From positions 17,480,162 to 17,544,161 of the forward strand of contig VDFB02000001.1 of NCBI GenBank assembly GCA_007258455.2: a stretch of 64,000 bases of DNA, written 5' to 3'. Position 1 is the stretch's first letter. Every line of letters begins with the position of its first letter. A program made the position numbers and the translations under genes. The notes under the pieces were generated by a model. That model saw nothing but the letters and a program-made list of their open reading frames with translations, was not told where the DNA came from and made no database searches. Shown piece after piece: positions 1-10,800 of this stretch. This stretch comes from Sequoia sempervirens. Its lineage: Eukaryota; Streptophyta; Pinopsida; Cupressales; Cupressaceae.

Positions 1-1208
1 CACCGACCCGAGTAAGCTATAGCAATACACAGTGGGAACAAAAGCTTACTTCCTGACTTTGATATAACATGTGCACGGTCATGACGAACATGGAATAGGG
101 GAACATGGGCGAATAACGATCAGCATTATTTTTCCTTTATCATACCTTCGTAGATGTCTCAGCGAATATGATAGCAGGGATACAAGCTATGCGACAAGCG
201 AATGAATTGCTTTCGGCAGGACCACTTGCATCGTCTTGCCGACTGTATACTGGTGAAAATGGAATTGCAAGTCACTATGGCCAACATGAGTCTACCTGAA
301 TAACCGTTGCAGGTCGACATACTTTGAGCCCAATTTTCATGCTAGGCCGACATGATGTTTTATCTTGTTATTTTTCTCATGCTGGTGTATAAATAGGCAT
401 GTTGTAGTTGTTAATTGATGACCAGAGATCAAAATTTTTGATATACTGCAAGTTGATGCATTAGAATAAAATTATAAAACTAGAGGCTATTATTGCATGA
501 TTTTCACAATGGAGGTATTTATGAGATTCAGTTGATGTTGCTGCATTTCTTTTGGTATCAATTATCTGTTGAATTAAACGAAAGATACTGCTAAGTTGTC
601 TCCATGATTGATTTCTCTGGTTGTTTAAGTTGACATAACAAGTTTATTTTCAACTTGTCAATACACAATTGTTGTATTCGTGTGATTAATCAATTGGTTC
701 AGATTAAATTCTTTTATTGATCACAGTAATCAAAGAGATTCATTTTGGATTATTTAAGTAGAACTTAGTAGTCACAATACTGCATGTTCATACAAGTTAT
801 GAATAGATTATATGCTAGATAATTTGTATCTCATCCAAAGAGTGTTTCTCATCTTGATCTTGTTTGACTCCGCCTACCCAATAAGGCACTAGTCTCTGCA
901 TATCATCATTTTGAATTCACTTAATTTCTTTACATCTATTAATCAAGCATTTTAGGATTTAGATTATAAGAATTGCTATCAAGTTTGGTTTCATTTTGTT
1001 CACTATAATCTGCCATTGTGAACAAAGCATTTCAAAAAGATAATCGTAAGTCAAGTCTACATTATTCAGAGAGGTGCACCCGCCTTGGTCTTGTAGCACC
1101 AGAAGAGTAGAAGGTTTGATTGCTTCAAACCTTGTTATGTTACCCTAAAGCGTATCAAGAGATTGGCGGCCTCTTGAGGCATTCTGCCTGCATTTTTGAG
1201 AGCTAACA
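1..1208 (+). repeat. 5' LTR (3' half only) of the Tat-like element
   Basis: Position 1 onward aligns with 9166-10364 at high identity; most differences are transitions. One clear indel is an extra stretch near 100-118 that is absent from the 3' copy near 9258. The copy ends in ctaaca at 1208, four bases before the primer-binding site. It contains a TATA box at 388-395. Confidence 0.93.
388..395 (+). promoter_or_regulatory. LTR TATA box
   Basis: TATAAATA in the context ggtg-TATAAATA-ggcatg. It is conserved in the 3' LTR at 9535-9542 and is the likely core promoter of the element. Confidence 0.7.
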
Positions 1209-1211
1209 AAT

Positions 1212-1228
1212 TGGTGACTCTGTTGGGG
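1212..1228 (+). other. Primer-binding site, tRNA-Arg type
   Basis: tggtgactctgttgggg starts four bases after the LTR end. Compared with the complement of a plant tRNA-Arg(ACG) 3' end (TGGCGACTCCGCTGGGG, from memory), it differs at three positions, all C to T and all at CG or CHG sites. This fits decay of a methylated copy. Confidence 0.7.
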
Positions 1229-1366
1229 AATAATTAGAATCAGAGCCTTAATCATAGAGTCAAAAATATTGCACAAACTCCACTAGGGGACTAAAAGTAG
1301 TAAACATTTTCTCACTTTCTGAAAAGTGAGTGGCGACTTTGGTAAACATTTTGCAGTTGTGCAAAA

Positions 1367-3655
1367 ATGAATGGAAGAAGATCTCAATACAGGGGAGTTC
1401 ATTCTAGAGCTCCTGCTGATAACAGTAAATGGACACACAAAGGTGACAAAGCTGACAAAGGAAAAGGAATAAATGAAGATATGTGCATGACAGATAAAGA
1501 TAAAACATTTAATGCGCATCTTGAGACTTATGATCATTATGACACATGGAGAAATGATTCAAGTGCAGAACCTTGTACTCCTGAAGATCAAAGAAATCCT
1601 TTTTCTTCTCATGATTCTTAGAAATAGGTTGAGTTTGAAGCTAGGAAACGAGCCAAGTTTGAAGCTGAAAAAGAGGTTGAAAGAATCAGAATCCAAAACC
1701 ATGAGCTCTCAATCTCTGATAAAGCAAAAGCACTGTTGGAACAAAAGGAGAAGAGAATAAGGGAGTTGGAGGCTAAATTGTAGAAGACCCAACTTAATGA
1801 TCAAACATCTGGTGGCCCAAAGTATGTCCCACCTCACAAGTAGGGCAGTTATGGTGTAGGGCCTTCTGGTCCACCTGTATCTCCTCACTGTCAGGGTGGG
1901 AATCACTACAAACAGCCAAATAATCCTTCTCATATTCCCCCACAACATACAGGTATGTATCCACCACCTAGCCAGAATTATATCCTACATTATAATGCTC
2001 AGTACAATAATCGCATGCCTTAGTACCAGCATCCACCTATGCCTCCCCCTCCCCAATATGTAGTAATGATTAGGTAGTTTGATTTGTCAGGTTTCAATCC
2101 ATGCCCTTACCCTATGGATGGTAGTTGGAGAGGTATGATTCCCAAGTTTGCAGGGAACAATGCAATTTTTGTTGAAGAACATCTAAGGAATTTCAATATG
2201 TCCATTCAAGACATAGGTACGCCACATGAAGATTTGCATATGAGGTTGTTTATGATGTCCCTTATTTAAGAAGATAGGGATTGGTTTAACAGCTTGCCTG
2301 AATATTCAATTAATTCTCTCCAAGTGTTTCAAGACAAATTCTTAGAACAATTTAGGAATCAAAGTGCTCCAGATGCAGCTCTTCATGAATTGGTAAGGAT
2401 TTAGAGAAATCATAATGATTGAATTTATGATTTCAACCGTAAATTCAACAAGCTGCATACTAAGGTCCCTCCTAAATCAAGGTTGTCAGATTCTACTACA
2501 TTAAGTATGTATTTAAGTGCATTTGATCCCAAAACAAGGTACGAACTGAGAAATAGATTTCCAAGGGACTTGGCTGAAGCACAGAAAATTGCCTTGACAA
2601 TTGAAAATAACAGAAAGGATATGGGTATAGTTAATAAGAGAGACAACCTCAGGCCTCCTCAGCAAAGCATTAATTATTAGTATAGACAAGAGAATACATA
2701 CAGGAATGAGAATAGGGGTGAAAGACCAAGATTGCATGATATGCCTTACAATACAGATTGGAAAAATGAAAAACCTATTGTAGCTAGGCCAAGAGACAAG
2801 GAGACCCCTGACCCATTGAGCAAGAAGGCAGCTTACATGATGACTAATAATTACTTTTGTGAGGTTTGCAATTAGCCACATTCTCCAGATTACTACATTG
2901 TGGCACAAAGAATGCAGAAAGAGGGATTACTGAGGGAAAATAATGAGGAAGATCACACCGTATGTTTAACTTAAAATGTTCTTCATTATGTTGAGGAAAG
3001 GGATGCTTTTTTCGAGGATGATGGCAATGAATATGATGTCTCCAATCAGAAGTATAATGTTCATATGGCTGAGCAACATATTTTTTATGATTCTGATGAA
3101 GATTACATAGAACCACATCCTATTGAGACACCTTTTCAATACAATGTGAGGAGACCTACAGTAGATGAAATAAAAATAATTACTATTGCTGTAGTTGAAC
3201 AAGCACGAAGTAAGTACTGGTTGAGAAACAAAAAAGTAAATGAACTAGATGGAGTTCCTGGGGGAATCTTTATAAAAGATTAGAAGACAGCATAGGAAAA
3301 TGTAACAAAGTCAGGAAGTGAGCAGCATGATGAAATTAAATAGAAATCAGTCTGGAATAAGGAAGTGAAGGAATTAGATAAAGAAATACAGACACTTGTG
3401 TAGTCTAGTAAAAAAGAAAAAGATGAAAGCAAGAAAGAAGCGCCAAAATTAAAGAAAACTGTCAAGATGGAGGGCTCTTCTTTTGATTTTGCTCAGGCAT
3501 TGTCCCAGGTAAAACTATTTGTTCCACTTCTTGAATTAAAGAAAATAAAAGGGTACAGAGATGATGCTATTTAGTTGATTACAAATGGGAATAAGAAAAA
3601 TATGAATTGTGAAGAGGTCAACAGGTAGGAAAAGGTAAGTAATTCTGAGGTTTGC
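1367..3655 (+). pseudogene. gag of the Tat-like element, broken
   Basis: One reading frame runs from the ATG at 1367 into the protease, interrupted by about 19 stops, of which I count about 16 TAG. The N-terminal part has a charged coiled-coil-like stretch (about 1640-1780) and then a Pro/Gln/Tyr-rich segment (about 1800-2060). The retrotransposon gag domain covers about 2150-2660, with recognisable features such as MRLFMMSL, RDWFNSLP and a helix around LHELVRI. A Cys/His remnant (YFCEVCN followed by PHSPDYY) near 2855-2890 may be a decayed zinc-binding motif. A Lys/Glu-rich linker (3280-3470) leads to the protease. The gag structural role is family knowledge; this copy cannot make it. Confidence 0.85.
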
Positions 3656-4102
3656 TTGAATGATATATTATCAACTCCTCCACAAGTGGATCCATTCTTC
3701 ACCACATTGCTTATAAATAATAAATTACTGAGGAACTGCATGATTGATTCTGGTCCTGCTATAAACATTATGCTAGTAGGAGTAATGAAACAACTTGGCA
3801 TGTGGGTTGATACCTATGAAGGGAAGTGCTATGCAATGGATAACCGACCTGTTCCTATGGTTGGTATTATAAAAGATGTTGAAGTCAAATTGGCTACATA
3901 TCCGCAGGCAACATATAATATAGACATAACAGTTATTGATACTCCTCCTCAATTCAGGATGGTTTTGTCAAGACAAGGGACTGCAACTATTGGTGGGAAT
4001 GTTCAATTTGATTTATCTTATGCTACTATACCAGTGAATGGTCAGGAGGTCAAGTTATACAGAGAGCCAAGAATGAGCCAGAATGTTGAAAGTGTGCCAT
4101 AG
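3656..4102 (+). pseudogene. Retroviral-type aspartic protease of the Tat-like element
   Basis: About 148 codons are open, ending at a TAG (4100-4102) beyond which the same frame continues into the RNase H domain. The active-site motif is intact as CMIDSGPAINIM. Downstream residues (MVGIIKDVEVKLATYP, TVIDTPPQFRMVLSR) match the usual plant Ty3/gypsy protease fold, including the hydrophobic strand and the final LSR segment. The protease would cleave the gag-pol polyprotein. As a fused domain it has no start codon of its own; the Met at 3656 is simply the first after the preceding TAG. Confidence 0.88.
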
Positions 4103-4132
4103 GATCAGATCAATTTTTTCTGTGATGTTGAT

Positions 4133-4609
4133 TTGGGGAGTTTTAGGATTGAACCAACTCAACCAGAATTAACCAATAGTGATCCAATTGAGAAGCATGT
4201 TGCACTTGATTGCAATGGTGTATGGAAGATGTATTTTGATGGGGACTACAGTCAAGAGGGTAATGGAGCTAGGATTGTATTTCGTTCACCTGGAGGTATG
4301 ACTCTTAAATATTCTTTCCTGTTAGCATTTGAATGTACAAAAAATGTGACAGAATACAAAGCTTTATTGACAGGTTTGAACATAGCTATGAAACACAAGA
4401 TTAAGTTGTTATCTGTCTATGGTGATTTTGAGTTGGTTGTTTCACAAATTAAATCAAAGTATGCAACAAAACACAAGAGATTAAAGCAATACAAGAATGT
4501 TGTATGGGACACAATTGAATTATTTGATGCCTTCTCAATTAAATGGATTGACAGGTCTAAAAACATAATGGGAGATTTTTTTAGCAAATGTAGCATTGAA
4601 AAGAGATGA
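4133..4609 (+). pseudogene. Archaeal-type RNase H (aRNH), placed before RT
   Basis: About 158 codons in frame with the protease. Catalytic-type residues are visible in order: Asp in MYFDGDYS, Glu in NVTEYKALL, Asp in SVYGDFELVVSQ, and an Asp in MGDFF near the end. The flanking RIVFRSPGG and the ALLTGLNIAMKHKI helix are typical of the additional RNase H domain found in Tat elements. A run of T at about 4573-4579 causes a frameshift: the neighbouring frame continues sensibly as ANVALKRDD. In the Tat elements I recall best (Ogre, Retand) this domain follows the gypsy RNase H, whereas here it sits between protease and RT. Confidence 0.82.
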
Positions 4610-4617
4610 TATCACGC

Positions 4618-5893
4618 TGGCTAGTGTATAACAGGTTGAGTTCAAGACAAGGCCTGCTATTCCTAATAACATTTACAGCTGGCAAGTTTTTAATGATGAT
4701 GATGATCTTTTGAAGTTTCTTCATTGCATAGATCAATATGAAACTCAGGAGATTGACTTCAATGCTTTTGTTGAGGAAGTAGATGGCAAACAAACTGTGC
4801 TTGGCAAGGAGATCTTGCAGCTCAAAACAAATAAATTGCCTAAGGGTCTAGTGGCATTGGAAATGGTATATGATGGAAATGATAGATCTCTAATGAAGCA
4901 AACACCAGTTAGAAAGGAAGATGTTGAAGAGATTAAGTTGGGGACTGATATAGCTCCAAGAAAGGTATACGTTGGAAAGAAGATTAGCCCAGTAATTAGG
5001 CGAATGCTAATTGAATTGTTGAGAAAGTACAAACATGTGTTTGCTTGGTCATATGAAGATTTGAAGGCTTACAGGTAGGGTTTATTTCAGCATAAAATTC
5101 CATTGAAACCAGATGTCAAGCCTTTTAGACAAAAGCAAAGGCCTATAAATCCAAGTTTGGAGCCCAAGATGCAAGAGAATTGACCAAGCTCAGGGATGGA
5201 GGAATTATTAAACCAATCAGACATTCAACCTGGGTTTCAAATCTAGTTCCTGTGAGAAAAAAGAATGGTGACATTAGGCTGTGTGTGGACTTTAGAAATT
5301 TGAACATGGCATCTCTCAAGGATAATTATCCTTTGCCCAATATGGAATCTATTTTGCATAGAGTAACGGGGTGTGAATTTTTATCCATGATGGATGGTTT
5401 TTATGGATACAATCAGGTCAAAGTCAAGGATTCTGAGCAATACAAGATAGCGTTCACAACTCCTTGGGGAACATATGTGTACATAAGAATGCCATTTGGT
5501 CTCACCAATGCTGGAGCGACTTTCCAAATAGCCATGGATGTTGCATTTGCTGATTTGATTAACATTATCATGGTGGTGTACCAAGATGACTTGACTACTT
5601 ATTTGAAGAAGGCTGAAGATCATGTGTGACATCTTGAAAAGGTATTTATAAAAGCTCTTGAATATGGCATTAGTTTAAGTCCAAAGAAGTGTCATTTTGT
5701 AGTCACAGAAGGTAAACTCTTGGGTCATATTGTTTCAAAAGAAGGAATTAAAATAGATCCTGAGAGAGTTGAAGCTATTGATAGAATTCCTATTCCTAAA
5801 ACTGTTAAGGCAATATAATCGTTCTTTGGTCAAATTAATTTTGTCAGAAGATTTGTTTCTAATTTTGCTAAGATCATTAAGCCTATATCTAAA
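4618..5893 (+). pseudogene. Linker and reverse transcriptase of the Tat-like element
   Basis: A linker (4618-5078) in a shifted frame ends with a helix ending YKHVFAWSYEDL, which typically precedes RT. After a TAG and a frameshift near 5175, RT continues with IKPIRHSTWVSNLVPV, RLCVDFRNLN, the FYGYNQ segment and MPFGLTNAGATFQ. The catalytic box reads Y-Q-D-D (5579-5590). Thumb-like sequence (LGHIVSKEGIKIDPERV) follows to about 5815. The enzyme would copy element RNA into cDNA; the two frameshifts and several stops make this copy inactive. Confidence 0.9.
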
Positions 5894-6400
5894 ATGTTGA
5901 AGAAAGGACAAAATATTGATTGGACTGCTGAAGCCTTGGATGCTTTCATGTCTATCAAAAGGGCTACCAAAGAGGCTCCTGTTCTTAAATCTCTAGATTT
6001 TACACAGCCTTTTCAGATTTTTTCTTTTTCCTCAATGCATACTATTACTGCTGTTATGTTACAGAAGAATGTGGATGGTTATGAACAGCCTGTGTCTTTC
6101 TTTAGTAAATCATTACAAGGGTCTAAATTGAAGTATGACATAATGGAAAAACAAGCATTTGCATTGGTGAAAGTTATAAAAGCATTCAGACCATATCTTG
6201 TAGGAGCCAAAGTGATTGCTTATGTCCCTCATGCTGTTGTCAAAGATATTTTAACACAATCTAAAGTCACAGGGAAAAGATGCAGATGGATCAACAAGAT
6301 TCAAGAGTTCGACATGGAGATACAAATCACTAAGCTAGTTAGAGGGCAAGGTTTGGCAAGATTGATGGTAGAAACCAATTTTGAGGCAAATCAAATATGC
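5894..6400 (+). pseudogene. Degenerate gypsy-type RNase H (gRNH)
   Basis: Within a 358-codon open stretch, about codons 1-165 match the Ty3/gypsy RNase H region following RT: DWTAEALDAFMSIK, then PVSFFSKSLQGSKLKYD and EKQAFALVKVIKAF, ending with RGQGLARLM. Where the first catalytic Asp (usually in a DAS motif) should be, the sequence reads FSFSSMHTI, so the domain is probably non-catalytic. This matches the known pattern in which Tat elements keep an old, degenerate RNase H and rely on the extra aRNH. Confidence 0.82.
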
Positions 6401-6429
6401 AATGTTGAAGAAGGGTCTACAATCACAAG

Positions 6430-7690
6430 TATTGAGCACACCCCATGGTATATTGATGTTATGCATTACCTTAAATACATGAAGTGTCCAGATGGGCTAA
6501 GTGACAGCCAAAAGAGGACTTTGAAATTACAAGCCTCAAGGTATGTTTTCATTGATGGAGATTTGTTTTGGAAGAACAAAGATGGTGTATTATTATTATG
6601 CCTGGATGAATCACAAGCCAAGCATGTTCTAAGTGAAACGCATGAAGGAATTTGTGGAGGTCACTACTTAGCAAAGACAACTGCACACAAGATTCTCAGG
6701 GCTAGGTATTATTGGCCAAATTTTTTTAATGATTCCTTTACACATGTGAGGAAGTGTGAAGCTTATCAAAAGTTTTCTGCTAAATTGAAGTATCAGGGTG
6801 CTTTGCCACTGCGACCTTTGCAAGCTGATGCCCCTTTTCATCAATGGGGAATTGATTTCATTGGAGAGATACATGAGAGATCAAGTGGAGGACATAAATG
6901 GATACTAGTTTCCATTGATTATTTTACAAAAATGGGTAGAGGCAGTCCCAACCAAGTAGGCTACAAGTAAAGTTGTAACAAATTTCTTGATGGACAACAT
7001 TATCACCATATTTGGTACACCAGTAAGGATAATCATAGACAATGGGATGTGTTTCAAGTCAGATGAATTCAAAATCTTTTGTGATAGTTTTGGTATTACT
7101 ATCTCTTATGCAGCCCCCTATCATCCCCAAGCTAATGGTCAAGTAGAATCTAGCAATAAAATCCTTTTGAAGATTATAAAAAGGATGCTAGAAAATAATA
7201 AGAAAGCTTGGGATTCAAAGCTAAAACTGGCTGTGTGGGTTGATAGGATCACTGTGAAGAAGGCAATTGGAAAATCACCATTTGAATTAGTATATGGAGC
7301 ACAAGCTAGGATGCCCCTGCAGGACTTGTTACCGGTCTATAAGTTTGTTTTACAGGAAGATTTGGAAGTTCCTGAGCCTATGGAAGATAGAATGGAACAA
7401 CTTGCTGAGCTTGATGAAGTAAGAAGAGAGGCCCAAAGTCAAAACATGAAGTTACAGACACAGATGAAATATCTATTTGATAAGAAGGCAAAGAATAGAA
7501 AATTTGAAGAGAATGACTTGGTGTTAATATGGAATGCAAGGTGTGAGGATAAATGAATGCATGGTAAATTTGAATCCTTCTAGCTGGGACCATTTATTGC
7601 CAAAAAAGGGGGTGAAGATTCATATTATTTGCAAAACATGGTTGGTGAAGATTAGGAATTGCCTGTTCATGGCAATTCTTGAAGCTTTTC
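6430..7690 (+). pseudogene. Integrase of the Tat-like element
   Basis: The zinc-binding N-terminus is seen as HEGICGGHYLAKT (both His), then KCEAYQ, where the second Cys has become Tyr (codon 6764-6766). The catalytic core has Asp in WGIDFIGEI, Asp in RIIIDNGMCF and Glu in QANGQVESSNK, so the DDE triad is present. A frameshift near 6930 splits the core. The C-terminal part (LVLIWNARCEDK, then a segment resembling GKFE..LGPF) runs to about 7690 through TGA and TAG stops. It would insert the cDNA into the host chromosome; this copy is inactive. Confidence 0.88.
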
Positions 7691-7756
7691 TTCTCTTGAG
7701 CATCATAGAGGATTAAGGGTTACCAGTGCATGGACAACTCTTGATGGTCCTCTTTA

Positions 7757-7915
7757 AAACTATTTTCCATGCACAGTAGTTTAGGTTTTCATACATTTCC
7801 ACTTCACTTCCATTTTGCATTCATTTTTCATCCATTTCCACTTTCATTTTGCATTCTCTGCATTCAGTTCCATTTCCATTCATTTCCATTCATTCCATTC
7901 TCTGTCTAGTCTACT
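7757..7915 (+). repeat. Low-complexity CATTTCCA-type repeats in the element's 3' UTR
   Basis: Irregular reiteration of short words such as catttccac, ttgcattcat and tccattcatt between the integrase end and the 3' LTR. Tandem repeats in the 3' untranslated region are known in some plant Ty3/gypsy elements. No coding potential. Confidence 0.6.
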
Positions 7916-7976
7916 CACCCAAAGATTCTGGATCCTTGCAATGATCTGACTATCATTCATCCCCAGATGGAGCCAC

Positions 7977-10364
7977 TATTATAACTATCAAAAATTGATA
8001 TTTTCACATGTTGATTTTACTCATAATCTTCCAAGTGGGTCCAACCTTTGATGCATTTCCCTCTCTTCGTGCATATTTTCCTCATGCTCTACCATTTTCT
8101 TCCTTTGAATCCATCGAGTTATGCATATTCTTCATTCTGGTTCATGTCGGCATAGGTATCCATATGTCTCCCTGACCTGTGTATGTTCCTTATTTCTTTG
8201 TTGCAGGTTGTCAGCGAGACTTTCTTCATGTGATGGCGATGGTGGAAACTCTTGTCGACATATCTTATGACTTTCTGGCTTGCATCTTGCCAAGTTTCTG
8301 ATGTTTCGGCAACAGGTGAATTTTGACTCGTATCGGCATATGTTAAGACTATTTGCAAGGGGTCTCATCGATTTCTACTTGTTTCCCCAACTATGGGTGT
8401 GGTGGTTCATTGGCGAAGGTTATAGCTATCGGTATTGTGTCTTGGTCTTGTCGACAAAGTGAATATGGAGCTTTTGGTGTAACTATTACCCTCTCTTGGC
8501 GACCTCAGGTGATTTTTGGTGAAACGGGGTGTTCTCTGCATAGCGTCTTACCGAGGGTTGAATGTTATAGTGATATGAGGGTCTTTGTCGGCATAGGGGT
8601 GGCGATGTCTTGGTGATACCTATGCTCAGAGTTTTTGGTATAGCAATGTGGAGTCTATAAAAGGTTTCCCCGAATGTGATGGGCTATACCGACATACATG
8701 TGGAGGTTGTTTTTCAGCAAGAGTTTTCTCTTTTCTTGGCGATGCGGAGATGGTTGAGACCTTTTGGTATAACATTGTAATTTTGGTATATGGTCTTCCC
8801 GATGCCATTGAGCTACAACGACAATAAGTGAATGCAGGGGAGCATTGGCATAAAGGGTCATATGTCATAGCGACTTGGGTGAAAGCATTTTCTTTGGTGA
8901 AGCTTAGTGAAACCTCTATAACGTCTCCCCAAAGGAAATGACCTATGGCGACATTTCTTTTTTTCGGCATAATGATAGCCCGGTCTTAGTGGCATAGAGT
9001 TAGTAAGGTGACTTTAAGTGAAACTCATAATGGTCTATGTGGCTTCTCCCCGAATGGATATTGTCTTGGTGAGGGTGTTTTGGAATTGTTTGTCGGCAAG
9101 AGTGTTGGTGACATATGAAGGATAAAGGATCCTCAGTGTAGCTCGATGAATTCTATATAGCGTTTCACCGACCCGAGTAAGCTATAGTGATACATAGTGG
9201 GAACAAAAGCTTACTTCCTGACTTCGATATAACATGTGCACGGTTATGACAAACATGGAATAGGGATCAGTGTTATTTTTCCTTTGGCATACCTTCATAG
9301 ATGTCTTAGCGAATATGATAATAGGGATACAAGCAATGCGATAAGTGAATGAATTGCTTTCGGCAGGACCACTTGCATTGTCTTGCCAACTGTATAGTGG
9401 TGAAAACGGAATTGCAAGTCATTGTGGCCGACATGAGTCTACTTGAATAACCATTGCAGGTTGACATACTTTGAGCCCAATTTTCATGCTGGGCTGACAT
9501 GATGTTTTATCTTGTTATTTTTCTCATGCTGGTGTATAAATAGGCATGTTCTAGTTGTTAATTGGGGACCAGAGATCAAAATTTTTGACATACTGCAAGT
9601 TGATGCATTAGAATAAAATTATATAACAAGAGGCTATTGTTGCATGATTTTCACAATGGAGGTAATTATGAGATTTAGTTGATGTTGTTGCATTTCTTTT
9701 GGTATCAGTTATCTATTGAATTAAATGAAAGATACTGCTAAGTTGTCTCCATGATTGATTTCTCTAGTTGTTTAAGTTGACATAACAAGTTTATGTTCAA
9801 CTTGTCAATACACAATTGTTCTATTCATGTGATTAATCAATTGGTTCTTTCAAGAAAAGATTAAATCCTTTTATTGATCATGGTAATCAGAGAGATTCAT
9901 TTTGGATTATTTAAGTAGAACTTAGTAATCACAATACTTCATGTCCATACAAGTTATGAATAGATTATATGCCAGATAATTTGTATCTCATCCAAAGAGT
10001 GTTGCTCATCTTGATCTTGTTTGACTCCACCTACCCAATAAGGCACTAGTCCCTGCTATCATCATTTTGAATTCACTTAATTTCTTTACATCTGTTAATC
10101 AAGAATTTTAGGATTTAGATTATAAGAATTGCTATCAAGTTTGGTTTCATTTTGTTCACTATAATTTGCCATCGTGGACAAAGCATTTCAGAAAGATAAC
10201 CGTAAGTCAAGTATGCATTATTTAGAGAGGTACACCTACCTTGGTCTTGCAGCACCAGAAGAGTAAAAGGTTTGATTGCTTCAAACCTAATTCTATTACC
10301 CTAAAGTGTATCAAGAGATTGGCAGCCTCTTGAGGCATTCCACCTTCATTTTTGAGAGCTAACA
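7977..10364 (+). repeat. 3' LTR of the Tat-like element, about 2.39 kb
   Basis: Its last 1.2 kb aligns with the LTR at the window start. The left boundary is set by analogy: the motif ATCCCC...GAGCCAC ends at 7976, as it does just before the 3' LTR of the element at 12-23.7 kb. The first bases are TA rather than TG, consistent with a G-to-A change. The U3 part repeats words like CGGCAT and its complement. Small ORFs in it look random. Confidence 0.85.
9535..9542 (+). promoter_or_regulatory. LTR TATA box (3' copy)
   Basis: TATAAATA, conserved with 388-395 in the 5' LTR. Confidence 0.65.
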
Positions 10365-10800
10365 GATCCATTGGCATATTGAATCTCACAGGATTCTCCT
10401 GCACAAACAAAAAATTATATATATTAATTTCTTACCAACTTCCTTAATATTCCCATGTAAGCAAACTAAACTAAGTGAGGTTGAGGGTTTGAAGTAGAGT
10501 ACCATATTCTTTGTATGTGCTTGACTTTGATGACTTGTATCTTGAATGAAAATAGCAAGCTAGATGCACTGTAAAATCATGGTTAATCATTGTTACAAAA
10601 ATAACCACAAAATCCTCTTTAATTAAAATAATCCTTCTAGAGATATTTCAATTAATTTCTAAGAGACCTAATTTCACTATCCAAACAACCATCAATCTAT
10701 TTACTGCATATAATTTCCCAGAATTCAGAATTTGAATGTAATGAAACTAACCATAATTACCAAATATTTGACACCAAAATGTAGTACAAAATGAATTGTT
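10365..10800. other. Flanking sequence, no gene seen
   Basis: AT-rich flank. On the minus strand, directly next to the LTR end, an acceptor-like tract (tttgtttgtgcag, complement of about 10398-10410) precedes a short open stretch beginning ENPVRFNMPMD. It could be a broken host exon or chance. Nothing else is recognisable. Confidence 0.4.

Larger units (their letters stand above)
1..10364 (+). mobile_element. Ty3/gypsy Tat-like LTR retrotransposon, 5' end cut by window
   Basis: Two copies of the same LTR (1-1208 and 7977-10364) flank a gag-pol region. Domain order read from the translation is gag (from 1367), protease (3656), archaeal-type RNase H (4133), RT (about 4710), gypsy-type RNase H (5894) and integrase (about 6430). 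The coding region lies mostly in one frame, with frameshifts near 4578, 5175 and 6930 and many stops, so the copy is dead. The tRNA-Arg-like primer site and the second RNase H point to the Tat lineage of non-chromovirus Ty3/gypsy elements. About 1.2 kb of the 5' LTR lies outside the window, so the target duplication cannot be checked. Confidence 0.9.

Noticed and set aside
1367..7690. Reassigned genetic code reading TAG as Gln
   Set aside because: TAA, TGA and frameshifts also occur, some TAG codons stand at Trp sites (15990), and C-to-T decay of CAG explains the excess.
8119..8970. Short ORFs on both strands within the Tat 3' LTR
   Set aside because: They lie in U3 repeats, lack domain signals and overlap each other.
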